DNA of 13,786 nt from Clostridiales bacterium (GCA_012514225.1 JAAZAQ010000312.1:1-13786), one strand, 5' to 3'. Positions 1 to 6,946 are shown, numbered from the stretch's first letter. Notes: a model not told the origin generated them from the letters alone. Numbers and translations: made by a program.

Positions 1-768
1 CTTGGTCTTCAGGCCTTCGGGCACCTCCACCGGCTTGCCCTCCAGGCTGAACTGGATTTTGGTCTGCTGCACGTCCCAGGTGACGGACTGGATTTTGCCG
101 TCGGCGTCCAGCACCAGGCTGCACACGGTGGTGTTGACCTGCGCCGCGCCGGCCTTCTCGGCGGTGGCGTCGTCGAGGGAGCCCACGGAGGTCACCATGC
201 CCAGGCCGTGCTTGATGGCCGGGGGTGTGACGAGAAGCGCCTGGCCTTTGGCGGCTTCCAGGTCGGCGGTCAGCGTGCCCACCTGCGCGGTCAGCTCGTC
301 GACCTTGGTCTGCAGTTCCGCTTTGGCGGCCTCGGCGGCGGACTGGGCGGCCTTGGCGGTCTCCAGGTCGGCGGTCAGGGTGCCGATTTGCGCGGTCAGC
401 TCGTCGACCTTGGCCTGCAGCTCGGTGCCGGCAGCCTCGGCGCCGGACTGGGCGGCCTTGGCGGTCTCCAGGTCGGTGGTCAGGGTGCCGATTTGCGCGG
501 TCAGCTCGTCAGCCTTGGTCTGCAGCTCGGTCCTGGCGGTCTCCGCGCCGGACAGGCTGGCCTTGGCGGCTTCCAGGTCTCCGGTCAGCGTGCCGACCTG
601 GCCGGTCAGGTCGTCCAGCTTGCTCTGGAACCCGGTCTTCTCCACTTCGAGGTTCTTGTTGGCTTCATCCAGTTTCTTCTGCACGTCTCCCTTGCCGACA
701 AAGCCAACGATGGCCAGGACGGCGGCGACGATCAGCAGGACGATGGTTACGGTCAACCCCTTTTTCAT
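1..768 (-). CDS. membrane-anchored coiled-coil repeat protein, 3'-truncated
   Basis: Reading minus from the ATG at 768-766 gives 256 codons without a stop, running off the window at base 1, so the C-terminus is missing. The start has a strong GGAGG just upstream. Residues 1-4 are basic (MKKG), 5-24 form one hydrophobic segment (membrane anchor or uncleaved signal), and about 28-175 is Ala/Leu/Glu/Gln-rich coiled coil. Within it residues 54-88, 89-123, 124-158 and a partial 159-174 are near-identical 35-residue units beginning LT(A/G)Q(V/I)GTLT. After the coil, residues 188-256 form a different, probably beta-rich domain (HGLGMVTSVGSLDDATAEKA, then a VNTTV strand and a DADGKI turn). It resembles poorly characterised secreted Clostridia proteins sometimes labelled FMN-binding-like; that resemblance is from memory. 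The protein probably sits on the outer face of the membrane with the coil as a stalk. Function unknown. The promoter at 805-833 reads into it. Confidence 0.88.
   Translation of the reverse strand, partial: MKKGLTVTIVLLIVAAVLAIVGFVGKGDVQKKLDEANKNLEVEKTGFQSKLDDLTGQVGTLTGDLEAAKASLSGAETARTELQTKADELTAQIGTLTTDLETAKAAQSGAEAAGTELQAKVDELTAQIGTLTADLETAKAAQSAAEAAKAELQTKVDELTAQVGTLTADLEAAKGQALLVTPPAIKHGLGMVTSVGSLDDATAEKAGAAQVNTTVCSLVLDADGKIQSVTWDVQQTKIQFSLEGKPVEVPEGLKTK
247..609 (-). repeat. 105-bp tandem repeat encoding 35-residue coiled-coil units
   Basis: Three full units (609-505, 504-400, 399-295) and a partial fourth (294-247) lie in frame in the coiled-coil gene. The landmark GTCAG(C/G)GTGCC recurs on the plus strand at 269, 374, 479 and 584, exactly 105 bp apart. 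The two middle copies are the most alike. 105 bp is 35 codons, or five heptads, so gain or loss of one unit keeps both reading frame and heptad phase. Confidence 0.9.
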
Positions 769-804
769 GAACACTCCTCCTCGTATTGATCTGATCCCCC
801 CGCA

Positions 805-833
805 ATAGTACCCAAACGCTTAGGCCTCGTCAA
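805..833 (-). promoter_or_regulatory. sigma-A-type promoter for the coiled-coil gene
   Basis: On the minus strand TTGACG (833-828) is followed after exactly 17 bp by TACTAT (810-805). This places transcription start about 30 nt before the ATG at 768. The -35 matches the consensus at 5 of 6 positions and the -10 at 4 of 6. Predicted from sequence only. Confidence 0.6.
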
Positions 834-927
834 GGATTTTCGCGGGGCCGCCGCCGCGCCGGGGCGGAAGCGGGCGGGTTTCCCGGCCGCCTCCGCGGAT
901 GCACCATTGTACCCGGAAAGCCGCCGC

Positions 928-956
928 TTGAGTTTGCGCGGCCAAGCGCATATACT
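928..956 (+). promoter_or_regulatory. sigma-A-type promoter for the DUF554 gene
   Basis: TTGAGT (928-933), a 17-bp spacer, then TATACT (951-956; 5 of 6 consensus). Transcription would start near 963, immediately before a small stem-loop, GGCCTT (966-971) pairing with AAGGCC (977-982). That hairpin sequesters the GGAAGG that could otherwise serve an upstream ATG at 985, which favours the start at 1009. Confidence 0.62.
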
Positions 957-1008
957 GCCCGGCAAGGCCTTTCGGGAAGGCCGGATGCAAAAGCAAGGGA
1001 GAGCCACA

Positions 1009-1692
1009 ATGCTGGGGGTAGTGGTCAACGCGGCGGCGGTCATCCTGGGCGGGCTGCTGGGGATGCTGTTCGGGCGCCTGCTCAACGACAGGCTGGCGAA
1101 GGCCGCGATGACGGGCATCGGGCTGTGCACGCTGTACATCGGGTTTTCCGGCTCCCTGAAAAGCGCGAACCCGCTGATCCTGATCGCCGCGATGGTCCTG
1201 GGCGCTATCGCCGGCACCCTGCTGGACTTGGACGGCGCGGTCAACCGGCTGGGCGAGAAGGCGCAGTCGCTGGCCCGCGGCCGGGGCGGGCGGGTCGCCG
1301 AGGGGTTCGTGACCGCCTCCCTGCTCTTCTGCGTGGGGGCGATGGCGGTGACCGGCTCGCTGGACGCGGGGTTGCGGGGCGACAACGCCACCCTGTACGC
1401 CAAGTCCGCGCTGGACTTCGTTGCCGCCGCGCTGCTGGCCTCCACGCTGGGGGCGGGCGTGCTGCTCTCGGCGGCGACAGTCATCGTTTACCAGGGCGCC
1501 ATCGCGCTGGCCGCCGGCCTCATCGCGCCGGCGCTGACCCCGCAGGCCGTCTCGGAAATGGCGGGCACGGGCTCCCTGCTCATCGTCGCCCTGGGGCTCA
1601 ACCTGCTGGGCATCACCAAAATCAAGGTGGCGGACCTGCTGCCCGCCATCCTGTTCGCGCCCGTCCTCACGCTCATCGCCGGCCTGTTCTGA
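1009..1692 (+). CDS. DUF554 family integral membrane protein
   Basis: 227 residues, the usual size for this family. Start chosen at 1009: AGGGAG lies about 8 nt upstream, and the protein then begins MLGVVVNAAAVILGG, the hydrophobic N-terminus containing the conserved Asn expected of DUF554. An in-frame ATG at 985 is the alternative. Hydrophobic segments lie near residues 2-24, 36-50, 55-73, 98-117, 135-175 and 188-227. The family motif FCVGAMAVTGSLDAGLRGD is at residues 107-125, followed by a KSALD segment. DUF554 proteins (YdfK of Bacillus subtilis belongs here) are polytopic membrane proteins of unknown function; transport has been suggested but not shown. It is a single-gene unit with its own promoter, convergent with the serine operon. 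Confidence 0.93.
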   Translation: MLGVVVNAAAVILGGLLGMLFGRLLNDRLAKAAMTGIGLCTLYIGFSGSLKSANPLILIAAMVLGAIAGTLLDLDGAVNRLGEKAQSLARGRGGRVAEGFVTASLLFCVGAMAVTGSLDAGLRGDNATLYAKSALDFVAAALLASTLGAGVLLSAATVIVYQGAIALAAGLIAPALTPQAVSEMAGTGSLLIVALGLNLLGITKIKVADLLPAILFAPVLTLIAGLF

Positions 1693-1729
1693 ACGGCCCC
1701 CGGTATCCCCGGAATCATATGACAAACGA

Positions 1730-1952
1730 ACGCGCGGCAAGCCGCGCGTCAGACTGTCGAAAAAAGTCTGCGGATCTTTTTTCGATTCGGAGGATTGCTG
1801 CGGAATGTTTTCGCTGTTCGCGAAAACGCCCCGCGCGTCCGGCAGAGCCGGACGACACGATGATCATCTGTGGGCTGCCGCCCCCCGAAGCCCCCTGCAT
1901 CATCGTCTGAAGTAAGGTTTTTTGACAGCCCCACGCGCGGCAAGCCGCGCGT
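1730..1952. repeat. 223-bp inverted-repeat element built of successive hairpins
   Basis: The two ends are inverted copies: a nine-base stem ACGCGCGGC/GCCGCGCGT (1730-1749 and 1933-1952), then inward CTGTC(G)AAAAAA on the left (1754-1765) matched by TTTTTTGACAG on the right (1918-1928). Between them lie further stems: CGAAAAAAG/CTTTTTTCG (1758-1784, competing with CAGACT/AGTCTG at 1750-1770), GTTTTCGC/GCGAAAAC (1807-1827), CGTCCGGC/GCCGGACG (1836-1854), and ACGATGAT/ATCATCGT (1857-1906) enclosing GGGCT/AGCCC. No convincing protein is encoded. It could be a MITE-like non-autonomous element, a repeat-derived bidirectional terminator, or a structured RNA. I see no clear target-site duplication. 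Confidence 0.65.
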
Positions 1953-1960
1953 TTTATTTT
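1933..1960 (+). terminator. intrinsic terminator at the right end of the hairpin element
   Basis: Perfect GC-rich stem ACGCGCGGC (1933-1941) / GCCGCGCGT (1944-1952) followed directly by TTTATTTT (1953-1960) on the plus strand. It stops rightward transcription, probably from the DUF554 promoter, before the convergent DUF1015 gene ending at 1970. The identical stem at 1730-1749 lacks a following T-run on the plus strand. Confidence 0.65.
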
Positions 1961-1969
1961 GGATGGGGT

Positions 1970-3196
1970 TCAGCGGATGCGCCGGACCTCCAGGTAAAAG
2001 CGCTTCTCGTTGGCCTCCCCCATGGAGAAGGTCTTGCGGGGCAGGCGCCCGTGGCGCCGCACGGTCGGAAACAGCGCGCTTTTGGGGAACTCCGGCATCA
2101 GGATGCCCGTGCCGCCCCGGGCGGCCGCGACGGAGCGGAGGGCCGCTTCGCCGTGGACGTAATCCAGCGGGAGGGCCGCGCCGTCCAGCAGGCGCTGCAC
2201 CGCGTCTGTCAGCAGCGCGTCCCCCTTGCCGTTCAGCGCGAGGGGCAGGTCTTCCGCCCCGCCCACCAGGACGATATCGGGCGCCGTTTCAGCCTTGACG
2301 GGGCCCAGGGGCGAAAGCACCTCCAGCAGCCGCTGCGCGCCGACGCCGAAAGCCATGCGATGGATGGGCTCGAACAGCAGCGCCTCGCTGTGCAGGTTGA
2401 CCAGTTCCGCCAACGCGAACCGCGCCGGGTGCGCCTCCTGTTCCTCAGGCGTCAGGCCCGGCTTCTGTTTCTGCCAGGAGGCTTTGGCCGCGGCCAGGGA
2501 ATGGTTGCCGTCCCCCACCGCGAACAGCAGGCCGCCGGGCGGCAGGCGCTCCCTCAGCGAATCCAGGGCGGACGCCAGGCGCGCGTGGTCCTCCTCCCCG
2601 GCCACCCGCCAGCCCCTGACCCGGCCGCCGTCCATCAATAGGGGGATGTCATAAGCCAAAGGCAGGGAATCTCGCTTGCGGTACAGGGGGCCCAGAACGC
2701 CGTCTTCCGGGTCGTCGACGAGCAGCATCACGTGGGAGAGCTCCAGGGCGGACTGCTCGCGCACCTTCAGGCGCGGCGGGATGCGGTCGAGCACCGTCTC
2801 CTCGGTCGCGCGGATGAGGGAGCGGCTGCCGGGGGCATAGTCGTACGCCTCCAGGTCCACGGCGAGCACCAGGCCGACGCGCTTGCCGGACTGGGTCTCC
2901 CGTTCCACCAGGATGAAGCTGCCGGGCAAAACGGAGAACAAGTCCCGCCGCAGGTAGTCTTCCATCGCCTCCCGCACCTGCCGGCCGCGCGCTTCCGTTT
3001 CCTCCAGGAAGGCCTCGGGCACCACCAGGCGCAGGGTGGAAGGATGGCTGCCGATTTCCCGCTCGGCAGCCCTCCAGACCTCCGGCTGGGAAGTGTACTG
3101 GTCCAGGGCCACCACCGGCCAGAAACGCCCCAGGCCGGGCGCCCGCGGCAGGAGGACGTCCGCGGGCCGGATGCCTGACGCGCGCCAGTCAGTCAT
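1970..3196 (-). CDS. DUF1015 family protein of the serine operon
   Basis: 408 residues, typical for DUF1015. Start at the ATG at 3196-3194, preceded by GGAAGGAGG and overlapping the end of serA by 8 bp; the open frame runs further upstream only as out-of-frame serA. Family landmarks: RPADVLLP near residue 10, VALDQYTSQPEVW at 29-41, GDGNHSLAAAK at 228-238, FEPIHR at 275-280, and a C-terminal LPRKTFSMGEANEKRFYLE at 385-403. The DG-x-H motif, DGHHR in many relatives and DGNHS here, recalls the ParB/sulfiredoxin-like motif also present in the free-serine kinase SerK. That makes phosphoserine/serine chemistry a reasonable but unproven idea. DUF1015 genes often accompany serA and serC in Firmicutes. 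No signal peptide; probably cytosolic. Family assignment is confident, activity is not. Confidence 0.9.
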   Translation of the reverse strand: MTDWRASGIRPADVLLPRAPGLGRFWPVVALDQYTSQPEVWRAAEREIGSHPSTLRLVVPEAFLEETEARGRQVREAMEDYLRRDLFSVLPGSFILVERETQSGKRVGLVLAVDLEAYDYAPGSRSLIRATEETVLDRIPPRLKVREQSALELSHVMLLVDDPEDGVLGPLYRKRDSLPLAYDIPLLMDGGRVRGWRVAGEEDHARLASALDSLRERLPPGGLLFAVGDGNHSLAAAKASWQKQKPGLTPEEQEAHPARFALAELVNLHSEALLFEPIHRMAFGVGAQRLLEVLSPLGPVKAETAPDIVLVGGAEDLPLALNGKGDALLTDAVQRLLDGAALPLDYVHGEAALRSVAAARGGTGILMPEFPKSALFPTVRRHGRLPRKTFSMGEANEKRFYLEVRRIR

Positions 3197-4418
3197 GGGC
3201 GCCTCCTTCCGTATCGGTATACGATTCCTCCAGCGGCTCCTCCGGGCCGTAGATGACGCGCACCTTGAGGATGTCCGGCTGGGCGGACAGGCGCATGGCG
3301 AACTCCCGCAGCACGTCCACCGGCGCGTCGAAGAGCGCGCAGGCCGCGGCGCCCCGGCTGGCGGACACCATCCGGTCGATGTTGATGCCAGCCTCGCCAA
3401 ACAGGGTGGTCACCTTGCTCAAGACGCCCGGGACGTTGCGGTGCAGCACCATCACGCGCGTGGGATGGGTGGCACGGCCCAGTGTGATGGGCGGGAAGTT
3501 GACGGAATTGACGATGTTGCCGTTGTTGAGGTAGTCCTGCGCCTGGTGGACGGCCATGACCGCGCAGTTGTCCTCCGCTTCCTCCGTCGCCGCCCCCAGG
3601 TGGGGCAGGATGATGGCGTTGGGAAAGGTGACGACGCGCTCGTTGGCGAAATCCGTGACGTAGCGGCGCAGCCGGCCGTCCTGGAGCGCCTGGCCGACGG
3701 CCTCCTCGTCCACCAGCAGGTCGCGGGAGAAGTTGAGCAGCACAGCGCCGGGGCGCATGGAATCCAGCTGGGCTGCGCCGATAAACCCGCGCGTTTTCTC
3801 CATCAGGGGGACGTGGATGGACACGAAATCGCAGGCCTCCAGCAATTCGGACAGCTGGGTGACGGGATGGACGGAGCGGGAAAGCTTGAGCGCGAACTCG
3901 ATGGAGATGTAGGGGTCGTAACCATATACCTCCATGCCCATGCTGACGGCGGAATTGGCGACCAGGTGTCCCACCGCGCCCAGGCCGATGACGCCAAGGC
4001 GCTTCCCGCGGATTTCATTGCCGGAAAAGGCTTTCTTTTCCTTTTCGACCGCCTGGGCCAGTTCCGGGCCCGGCGCCTGGGCGCGCACCCAGTTGGCGCC
4101 GCCCAGGATGTCCCGGGAAGCCAGAAGCATGCCCGCGACAACCAGCTCCGCCACAGCGTTGGCGTTGGCGCCGGGGGTGTTGAACACCACGACGCCTTGC
4201 TCGGTGCAGCGATCCAGCGGGATGTTGTTGACCCCCGCGCCGGCGCGGGCGATGGCCCGCAAGCGCTCGGGCAATTCCGCCTTCAAGAGGTCCGCCGAGC
4301 GCACCAACCACAGGTCGCTGTCCTCCCTGCGGCCGGTCAGCGTGAAATTGGGCCCGAGTTCCTTGAGCCCCTTGGGCGAGATGTCGTTCAGGCAGGCCAC
4401 GGTTCTCTGCTTCAGCAT
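3189..4418 (-). CDS. serA: D-3-phosphoglycerate dehydrogenase
   Basis: Oxidises 3-phosphoglycerate to 3-phosphohydroxypyruvate with NAD, the first committed step of serine synthesis, in the cytosol. 409 residues. The D-2-hydroxyacid dehydrogenase fold is visible: NTPGANANAVAEL at 80-92, nucleotide-binding G-x-G-x-x-G at 145-150 with the NAD-selecting Asp168 (GYDPY), catalytic Arg232 (NFSRD), probable Glu260 (DFANERV), and His273 (PHLGAATEE). A C-terminal ACT domain spans about 321-391, normally the site of feedback control by serine. This is the short form with no extra intervening domain. Start at the ATG at 4418 with GAGGAGG upstream; it overlaps the serC stop by 7 bp and its own stop overlaps the DUF1015 start by 8 bp, so translation of the three genes is probably coupled. 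Confidence 0.97.
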   Translation of the reverse strand: MLKQRTVACLNDISPKGLKELGPNFTLTGRREDSDLWLVRSADLLKAELPERLRAIARAGAGVNNIPLDRCTEQGVVVFNTPGANANAVAELVVAGMLLASRDILGGANWVRAQAPGPELAQAVEKEKKAFSGNEIRGKRLGVIGLGAVGHLVANSAVSMGMEVYGYDPYISIEFALKLSRSVHPVTQLSELLEACDFVSIHVPLMEKTRGFIGAAQLDSMRPGAVLLNFSRDLLVDEEAVGQALQDGRLRRYVTDFANERVVTFPNAIILPHLGAATEEAEDNCAVMAVHQAQDYLNNGNIVNSVNFPPITLGRATHPTRVMVLHRNVPGVLSKVTTLFGEAGINIDRMVSASRGAAACALFDAPVDVLREFAMRLSAQPDILKVRVIYGPEEPLEESYTDTEGGAHD

Positions 4419-5497
4419 GGGTGCGCCTCCTCAAACTCCCTCATGTAGTCCACCAGCGCCTGCACGCCCTGTCTGGTCATGGCGTTGTACAGGCTGGCGC
4501 GCATGCCGCCCACGGAGCGGTGGCCCTTGAGCCCGGACAGCCCCGCCGCTTCCGCCCCCTTGACGAAGGCCGCGTCCAGCGCCTCGTCCCCGGTGACGAA
4601 GGTGACGTTCATCAAAGAGCGGCTGCCCTTGTCCGCCGTGCCGCGGAAGAGGCGGCTATTGTCCAGGTAGCCGTACAGCAGCGCCGCCTTCTCCCGGTTC
4701 CGCCTCCCCATGACTTCCAGGCCGCCGGACTTCATAATCCAGCGGATGACTTTGCCGCTCATGTACACCGCGTAGGCCGGCGGCGTGTTGTACATGGAGC
4801 GCTCCTTCAGGTGGGTGGCGTAGCGCAGCATGACCGGCAGATTGCCGGGCACGTCCTCGCGGACGAGGTCCTTTTTGACGATGACCAGGGTCAGCCCCGC
4901 CGGGCCGATGTTCTTCTGCGCCCCCGCGTAGATGAGGCCGTAGCGGGAGACGTCCAGGGGCCCGGAAAAGATGCAGGAGGACAGGTCCGCCGCCAGCGGG
5001 ACGCCCCCGGTGTCCGGCAGGGAATGGGACTGCGTGCCGAAGAGGGTGTTGTTCTGGCAGATATGCACGTAGTCCGCGTCCTCCCGGAAGGGGACGCCTG
5101 CGAGGTCCGGGACCCGGGAGTAGTTACTGTCCTTCGTGCTGGCAGCGACGCGCACGTCCAGGTACTTGCGGGCCTCCTCGGCGGCCTTTTCCGCCCAGGA
5201 GCCGCTGAGCACGTAATCCGCCTTGCCTTTTTTCGCCAGGTTCATGGGCACCATCGCGAACTGGGTGGTGGCGCCCCCCTGCAGGAAAAGCACCGCGTAG
5301 TCGTCCGGGACGCCGGCCAGCGCGCGGATGTCCGCCTCGGCGCCATAGATGATGTCCTCATAGGTTTTGCCGCGGTGGCTCATCTCCATCACGGACATGC
5401 CGCTGCCGCGGTAATCCAGCATCTCGTCCGCCGCCTCGCGCAGAACCTCTTCGGGCATGCAAGCGGGACCGGCCGCGAAATTATACACCCTGCCCAT
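4412..5497 (-). CDS. serC: phosphoserine aminotransferase
   Basis: Transaminates 3-phosphohydroxypyruvate with glutamate to phosphoserine; PLP-dependent, cytosolic. 361 residues, the usual length. The start MGRVYNFAAGPACMP is the typical SerC N-terminus, with CAGGAGG 8 nt upstream of the ATG at 5497; the open frame upstream to 5701 is non-coding. Landmarks: SHRGKTYEDI at 40-49, FLQGGATTQFA at 71-81, the PLP-bound Lys195 in AGAQKNIGPAG, YNTPPAYAVY at 236-245, and GGMRASLYNA at 330-339 for phosphate and substrate binding. First gene of serC-serA-DUF1015. I found no T-box or other recognised riboswitch in the leader. Confidence 0.97.
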   Translation of the reverse strand: MGRVYNFAAGPACMPEEVLREAADEMLDYRGSGMSVMEMSHRGKTYEDIIYGAEADIRALAGVPDDYAVLFLQGGATTQFAMVPMNLAKKGKADYVLSGSWAEKAAEEARKYLDVRVAASTKDSNYSRVPDLAGVPFREDADYVHICQNNTLFGTQSHSLPDTGGVPLAADLSSCIFSGPLDVSRYGLIYAGAQKNIGPAGLTLVIVKKDLVREDVPGNLPVMLRYATHLKERSMYNTPPAYAVYMSGKVIRWIMKSGGLEVMGRRNREKAALLYGYLDNSRLFRGTADKGSRSLMNVTFVTGDEALDAAFVKGAEAAGLSGLKGHRSVGGMRASLYNAMTRQGVQALVDYMREFEEAHPC

Positions 5498-5655
5498 GTC
5501 AGCCTCCTGCCCAGCCGCGCCTTCCGGCCTGCTGGATTCTGTTTTGGGTATTTTACCCGGAAAAGCGGCGGCTACCCCCGGAGGGACAGGGGGCGGCGCG
5601 GCGCTCAGGCCAGCCTGGCGCCGATGGGCATTGGTTCCGGAAAAACGCGGAGCAA
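5498..5655 (-). other. leader region of the serine operon
   Basis: About 160 bp without a gene, between the terminator of the upstream peptidase gene and serC. It holds a small inverted repeat, GGGTA (5546-5550) / TACCC (5554-5558), and G/C-runs able to pair (CCCCCGG near 5575 with GGGGGC near 5592). TAAAAT on the minus strand at 5554-5549 resembles a -10, but no -35 sits at 16-18 bp, so I do not call a promoter. No T-box stem I, specifier or antiterminator consensus is visible. Confidence 0.4.
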
Positions 5656-5690
5656 ACAAAAAAGCCACGGCGGGAAAACCGCCGCGGCTT
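5656..5690 (-). terminator. intrinsic terminator after the M15 peptidase gene
   Basis: On the minus strand AAGCCGCGGCGG (5690-5679), a short T-rich loop, then CCGCCGTGGCTT (5673-5662) running into a run of six T. The one non-Watson-Crick pair is a G-U in the minus-strand transcript but an A-C mismatch in the plus-strand one, which supports minus orientation. It lies 16 bp past the peptidase stop and separates that gene from serC. Confidence 0.88.
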
Positions 5691-5705
5691 ATCCAAATCA
5701 ACGGG

Positions 5706-6839
5706 TCAGTAGACGGCAGCCACGACCAGACCGTTCATATTGTCGGTGGAGGCTGTGAACTCCCTCGCGCCCGCGGGCACCTGGATGTCCGCATCGCCGT
5801 TGCCGCCGGCCACGCGGTAGATTTCATACTTCAGCTCGCCGTCCAGGTAGACCGCCAGGTGGGGGTGGGCGATGAGGTAATCGATATATTCCTCCAGGGA
5901 CAGCCCCAGGGCCTTCATGACCGCCGCGTGGGGGACGCCGACATAGCGGTAGGTGTCCATCTGCAGGTTGATGCCCGTCTTGTAGGCCTTGTCCACCGTG
6001 CCCGCGTCCGGGTAGCCCTGGGTGGGGAAGCGGAAGATGAAGCCGTATTCCCAGGCATGCTCGTTGACCCAGTCGGCCTGGGGCGTCTCCTGGAAGCGCA
6101 TGTTGTTCAGCGCGATGTCGTTTTTGTCGTACACGTCGATGCTGGCGCTCAGCCCGGTATGATAGTCGCTGGTGCCGGGGAAGGCCACCCGCTCGCGCGC
6201 CTTCTCGACCAGGGCGTCACCGGAATAGCGGTCGGCGTACTTCTTGGTCTCGTCCTCCCAGTATTTCACCTGGGTCGCCGCGTCGCGGTAGCCGCCGCGG
6301 ATGATATAGTGCTCCAGCCCCGCGGCCTTGGCGTCCGCGATCATCTTGTCCAGCGGCGCGATGGCAATGGGCTGCAGGGTGACCGCGGCATTCTCCACCG
6401 GCACCCGGTAATTGGTCGTGACACCGACGGAGGCCATGTCCCCCTCCACCAGGGTGAAGTCCGCGGGCATCTCATGCCAGCGGTTGACCAGCATCAGCCC
6501 GCCCTTGAGAAGGTCCGCGCGGGTCACGTGGGCCTCGCGGACGTTGGTGATGGGGAACTCGCTGACGTCCAGCACGTCCCAGCCCTGTGCCTGCGGCTCC
6601 GGCCAGGTCCGGGTTTCCCCGGCGTTCAGGCTGGCCTGCTGCTCGGCGAGCTTGCGGTTGTAATCCTCGACCAGCTGCTGGTTCTCGTCCTGCACCCGCT
6701 GGGCCAGACGGTCCCGCTCGCCCTTCTGGTACTTGTCCATCAGGACGAAACCGGTCGCCAGCAGGGCGAACAGCACCAGCAGGACGATGGTCCATTTCAG
6801 CAAGGTGCGGAACGGGTCCGCCTTCTTCGCATTTGACAT
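5706..6839 (-). CDS. membrane-anchored M15/VanY-like D,D-carboxypeptidase family protein
   Basis: 377 residues. Start chosen at the ATG at 6839 (AAAGGA 8 nt upstream); the longer frame from 6914 would begin inside the promoter. Short basic cytoplasmic tail, one transmembrane helix at about 13-34, a charged helix or coiled coil at 35-72, then an extracellular domain. The M15 core is seen as IRGGYRDAATQ (180-190), GTSDYHTGLSASIDVY (222-237, with zinc-ligand candidates His227 and Asp235) and WVNEHAWEYGFIFRFP (257-272). The next motif, usually E-P-W-H followed by YRYVG, reads Q293-M-D-T296 before YRYVG, so the canonical catalytic Glu and third zinc His are absent; His304 (VGVPHA) is the nearest histidine. 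A C-terminal beta-like extension (335-377) matches a Firmicutes subgroup of VanY-like proteins. It probably acts on or binds cell-wall peptides outside the membrane; activity is uncertain. Confidence 0.88.
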   Translation of the reverse strand: MSNAKKADPFRTLLKWTIVLLVLFALLATGFVLMDKYQKGERDRLAQRVQDENQQLVEDYNRKLAEQQASLNAGETRTWPEPQAQGWDVLDVSEFPITNVREAHVTRADLLKGGLMLVNRWHEMPADFTLVEGDMASVGVTTNYRVPVENAAVTLQPIAIAPLDKMIADAKAAGLEHYIIRGGYRDAATQVKYWEDETKKYADRYSGDALVEKARERVAFPGTSDYHTGLSASIDVYDKNDIALNNMRFQETPQADWVNEHAWEYGFIFRFPTQGYPDAGTVDKAYKTGINLQMDTYRYVGVPHAAVMKALGLSLEEYIDYLIAHPHLAVYLDGELKYEIYRVAGGNGDADIQVPAGAREFTASTDNMNGLVVAAVY

Positions 6840-6893
6840 CTTCAACATCCTTTCGCGCGCGAGCGCAGGTGGACTCCCCTGGAATCTGCCCAA

Positions 6894-6922
6894 GATATAA
6901 CAGAAATGTAACAATCTGTCAA
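6894..6922 (-). promoter_or_regulatory. sigma-A promoter of the M15 peptidase gene
   Basis: Perfect -35 TTGACA (6922-6917), 17-bp spacer, and -10 TATATC (6899-6894) preceded by TGT, an extended -10. Transcription would start near 6887, about 48 nt before the ATG at 6839. It lies just past the stop of the HPr-like gene, so the peptidase can be expressed apart from the murB-whiA operon. Confidence 0.75.
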
Positions 6923-6946
6923 CGGTTCCGCTTATCCCTGGTGTTT

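Noticed and set aside
2..808. Long plus-strand open frame over the coiled-coil gene (and a second at 208-789)
   Set aside because: Antisense shadow: the minus frame has a promoter, ribosome site, membrane anchor and regular heptads, while the plus frames are low-complexity Ser/Ala/Val or Gly/Leu readings of the repeat.
892..925. Second minus-strand promoter around TACAAT (rc of 905-910)
   Set aside because: A good -10 look-alike, but no -35 at 16-18 bp and a better promoter lies nearer the gene at 805-833.
1715..1943. Two small minus-strand open frames inside the hairpin element
   Set aside because: They translate palindromes and stems, have no good ribosome site and no recognisable protein; the structure of the DNA explains the open frames.
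5498..5655. T-box or serine riboswitch upstream of serC
   Set aside because: No T-box sequence, specifier stem or antiterminator/terminator pair; the only terminator there belongs to the upstream peptidase gene by position and G-U pairing orientation.
3036..5758. Plus-strand open frames of 470 and 445 codons opposite serA and serC
   Set aside because: They lie antisense to unmistakable serA and serC and have His/Gln/Asp/Val-rich composition typical of shadow frames in G+C-rich DNA; no ribosome site or recognisable domain.
5457..6836. 459-codon plus-strand frame opposite the M15 peptidase gene
   Set aside because: Antisense shadow over a gene with conserved family motifs, promoter and terminator on the minus strand.
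6840..6914. Longer N-terminus for the M15 protein starting at 6914
   Set aside because: It would place the start codon between the -35 and -10 of a near-consensus promoter and adds residues before the transmembrane anchor with no ribosome site.
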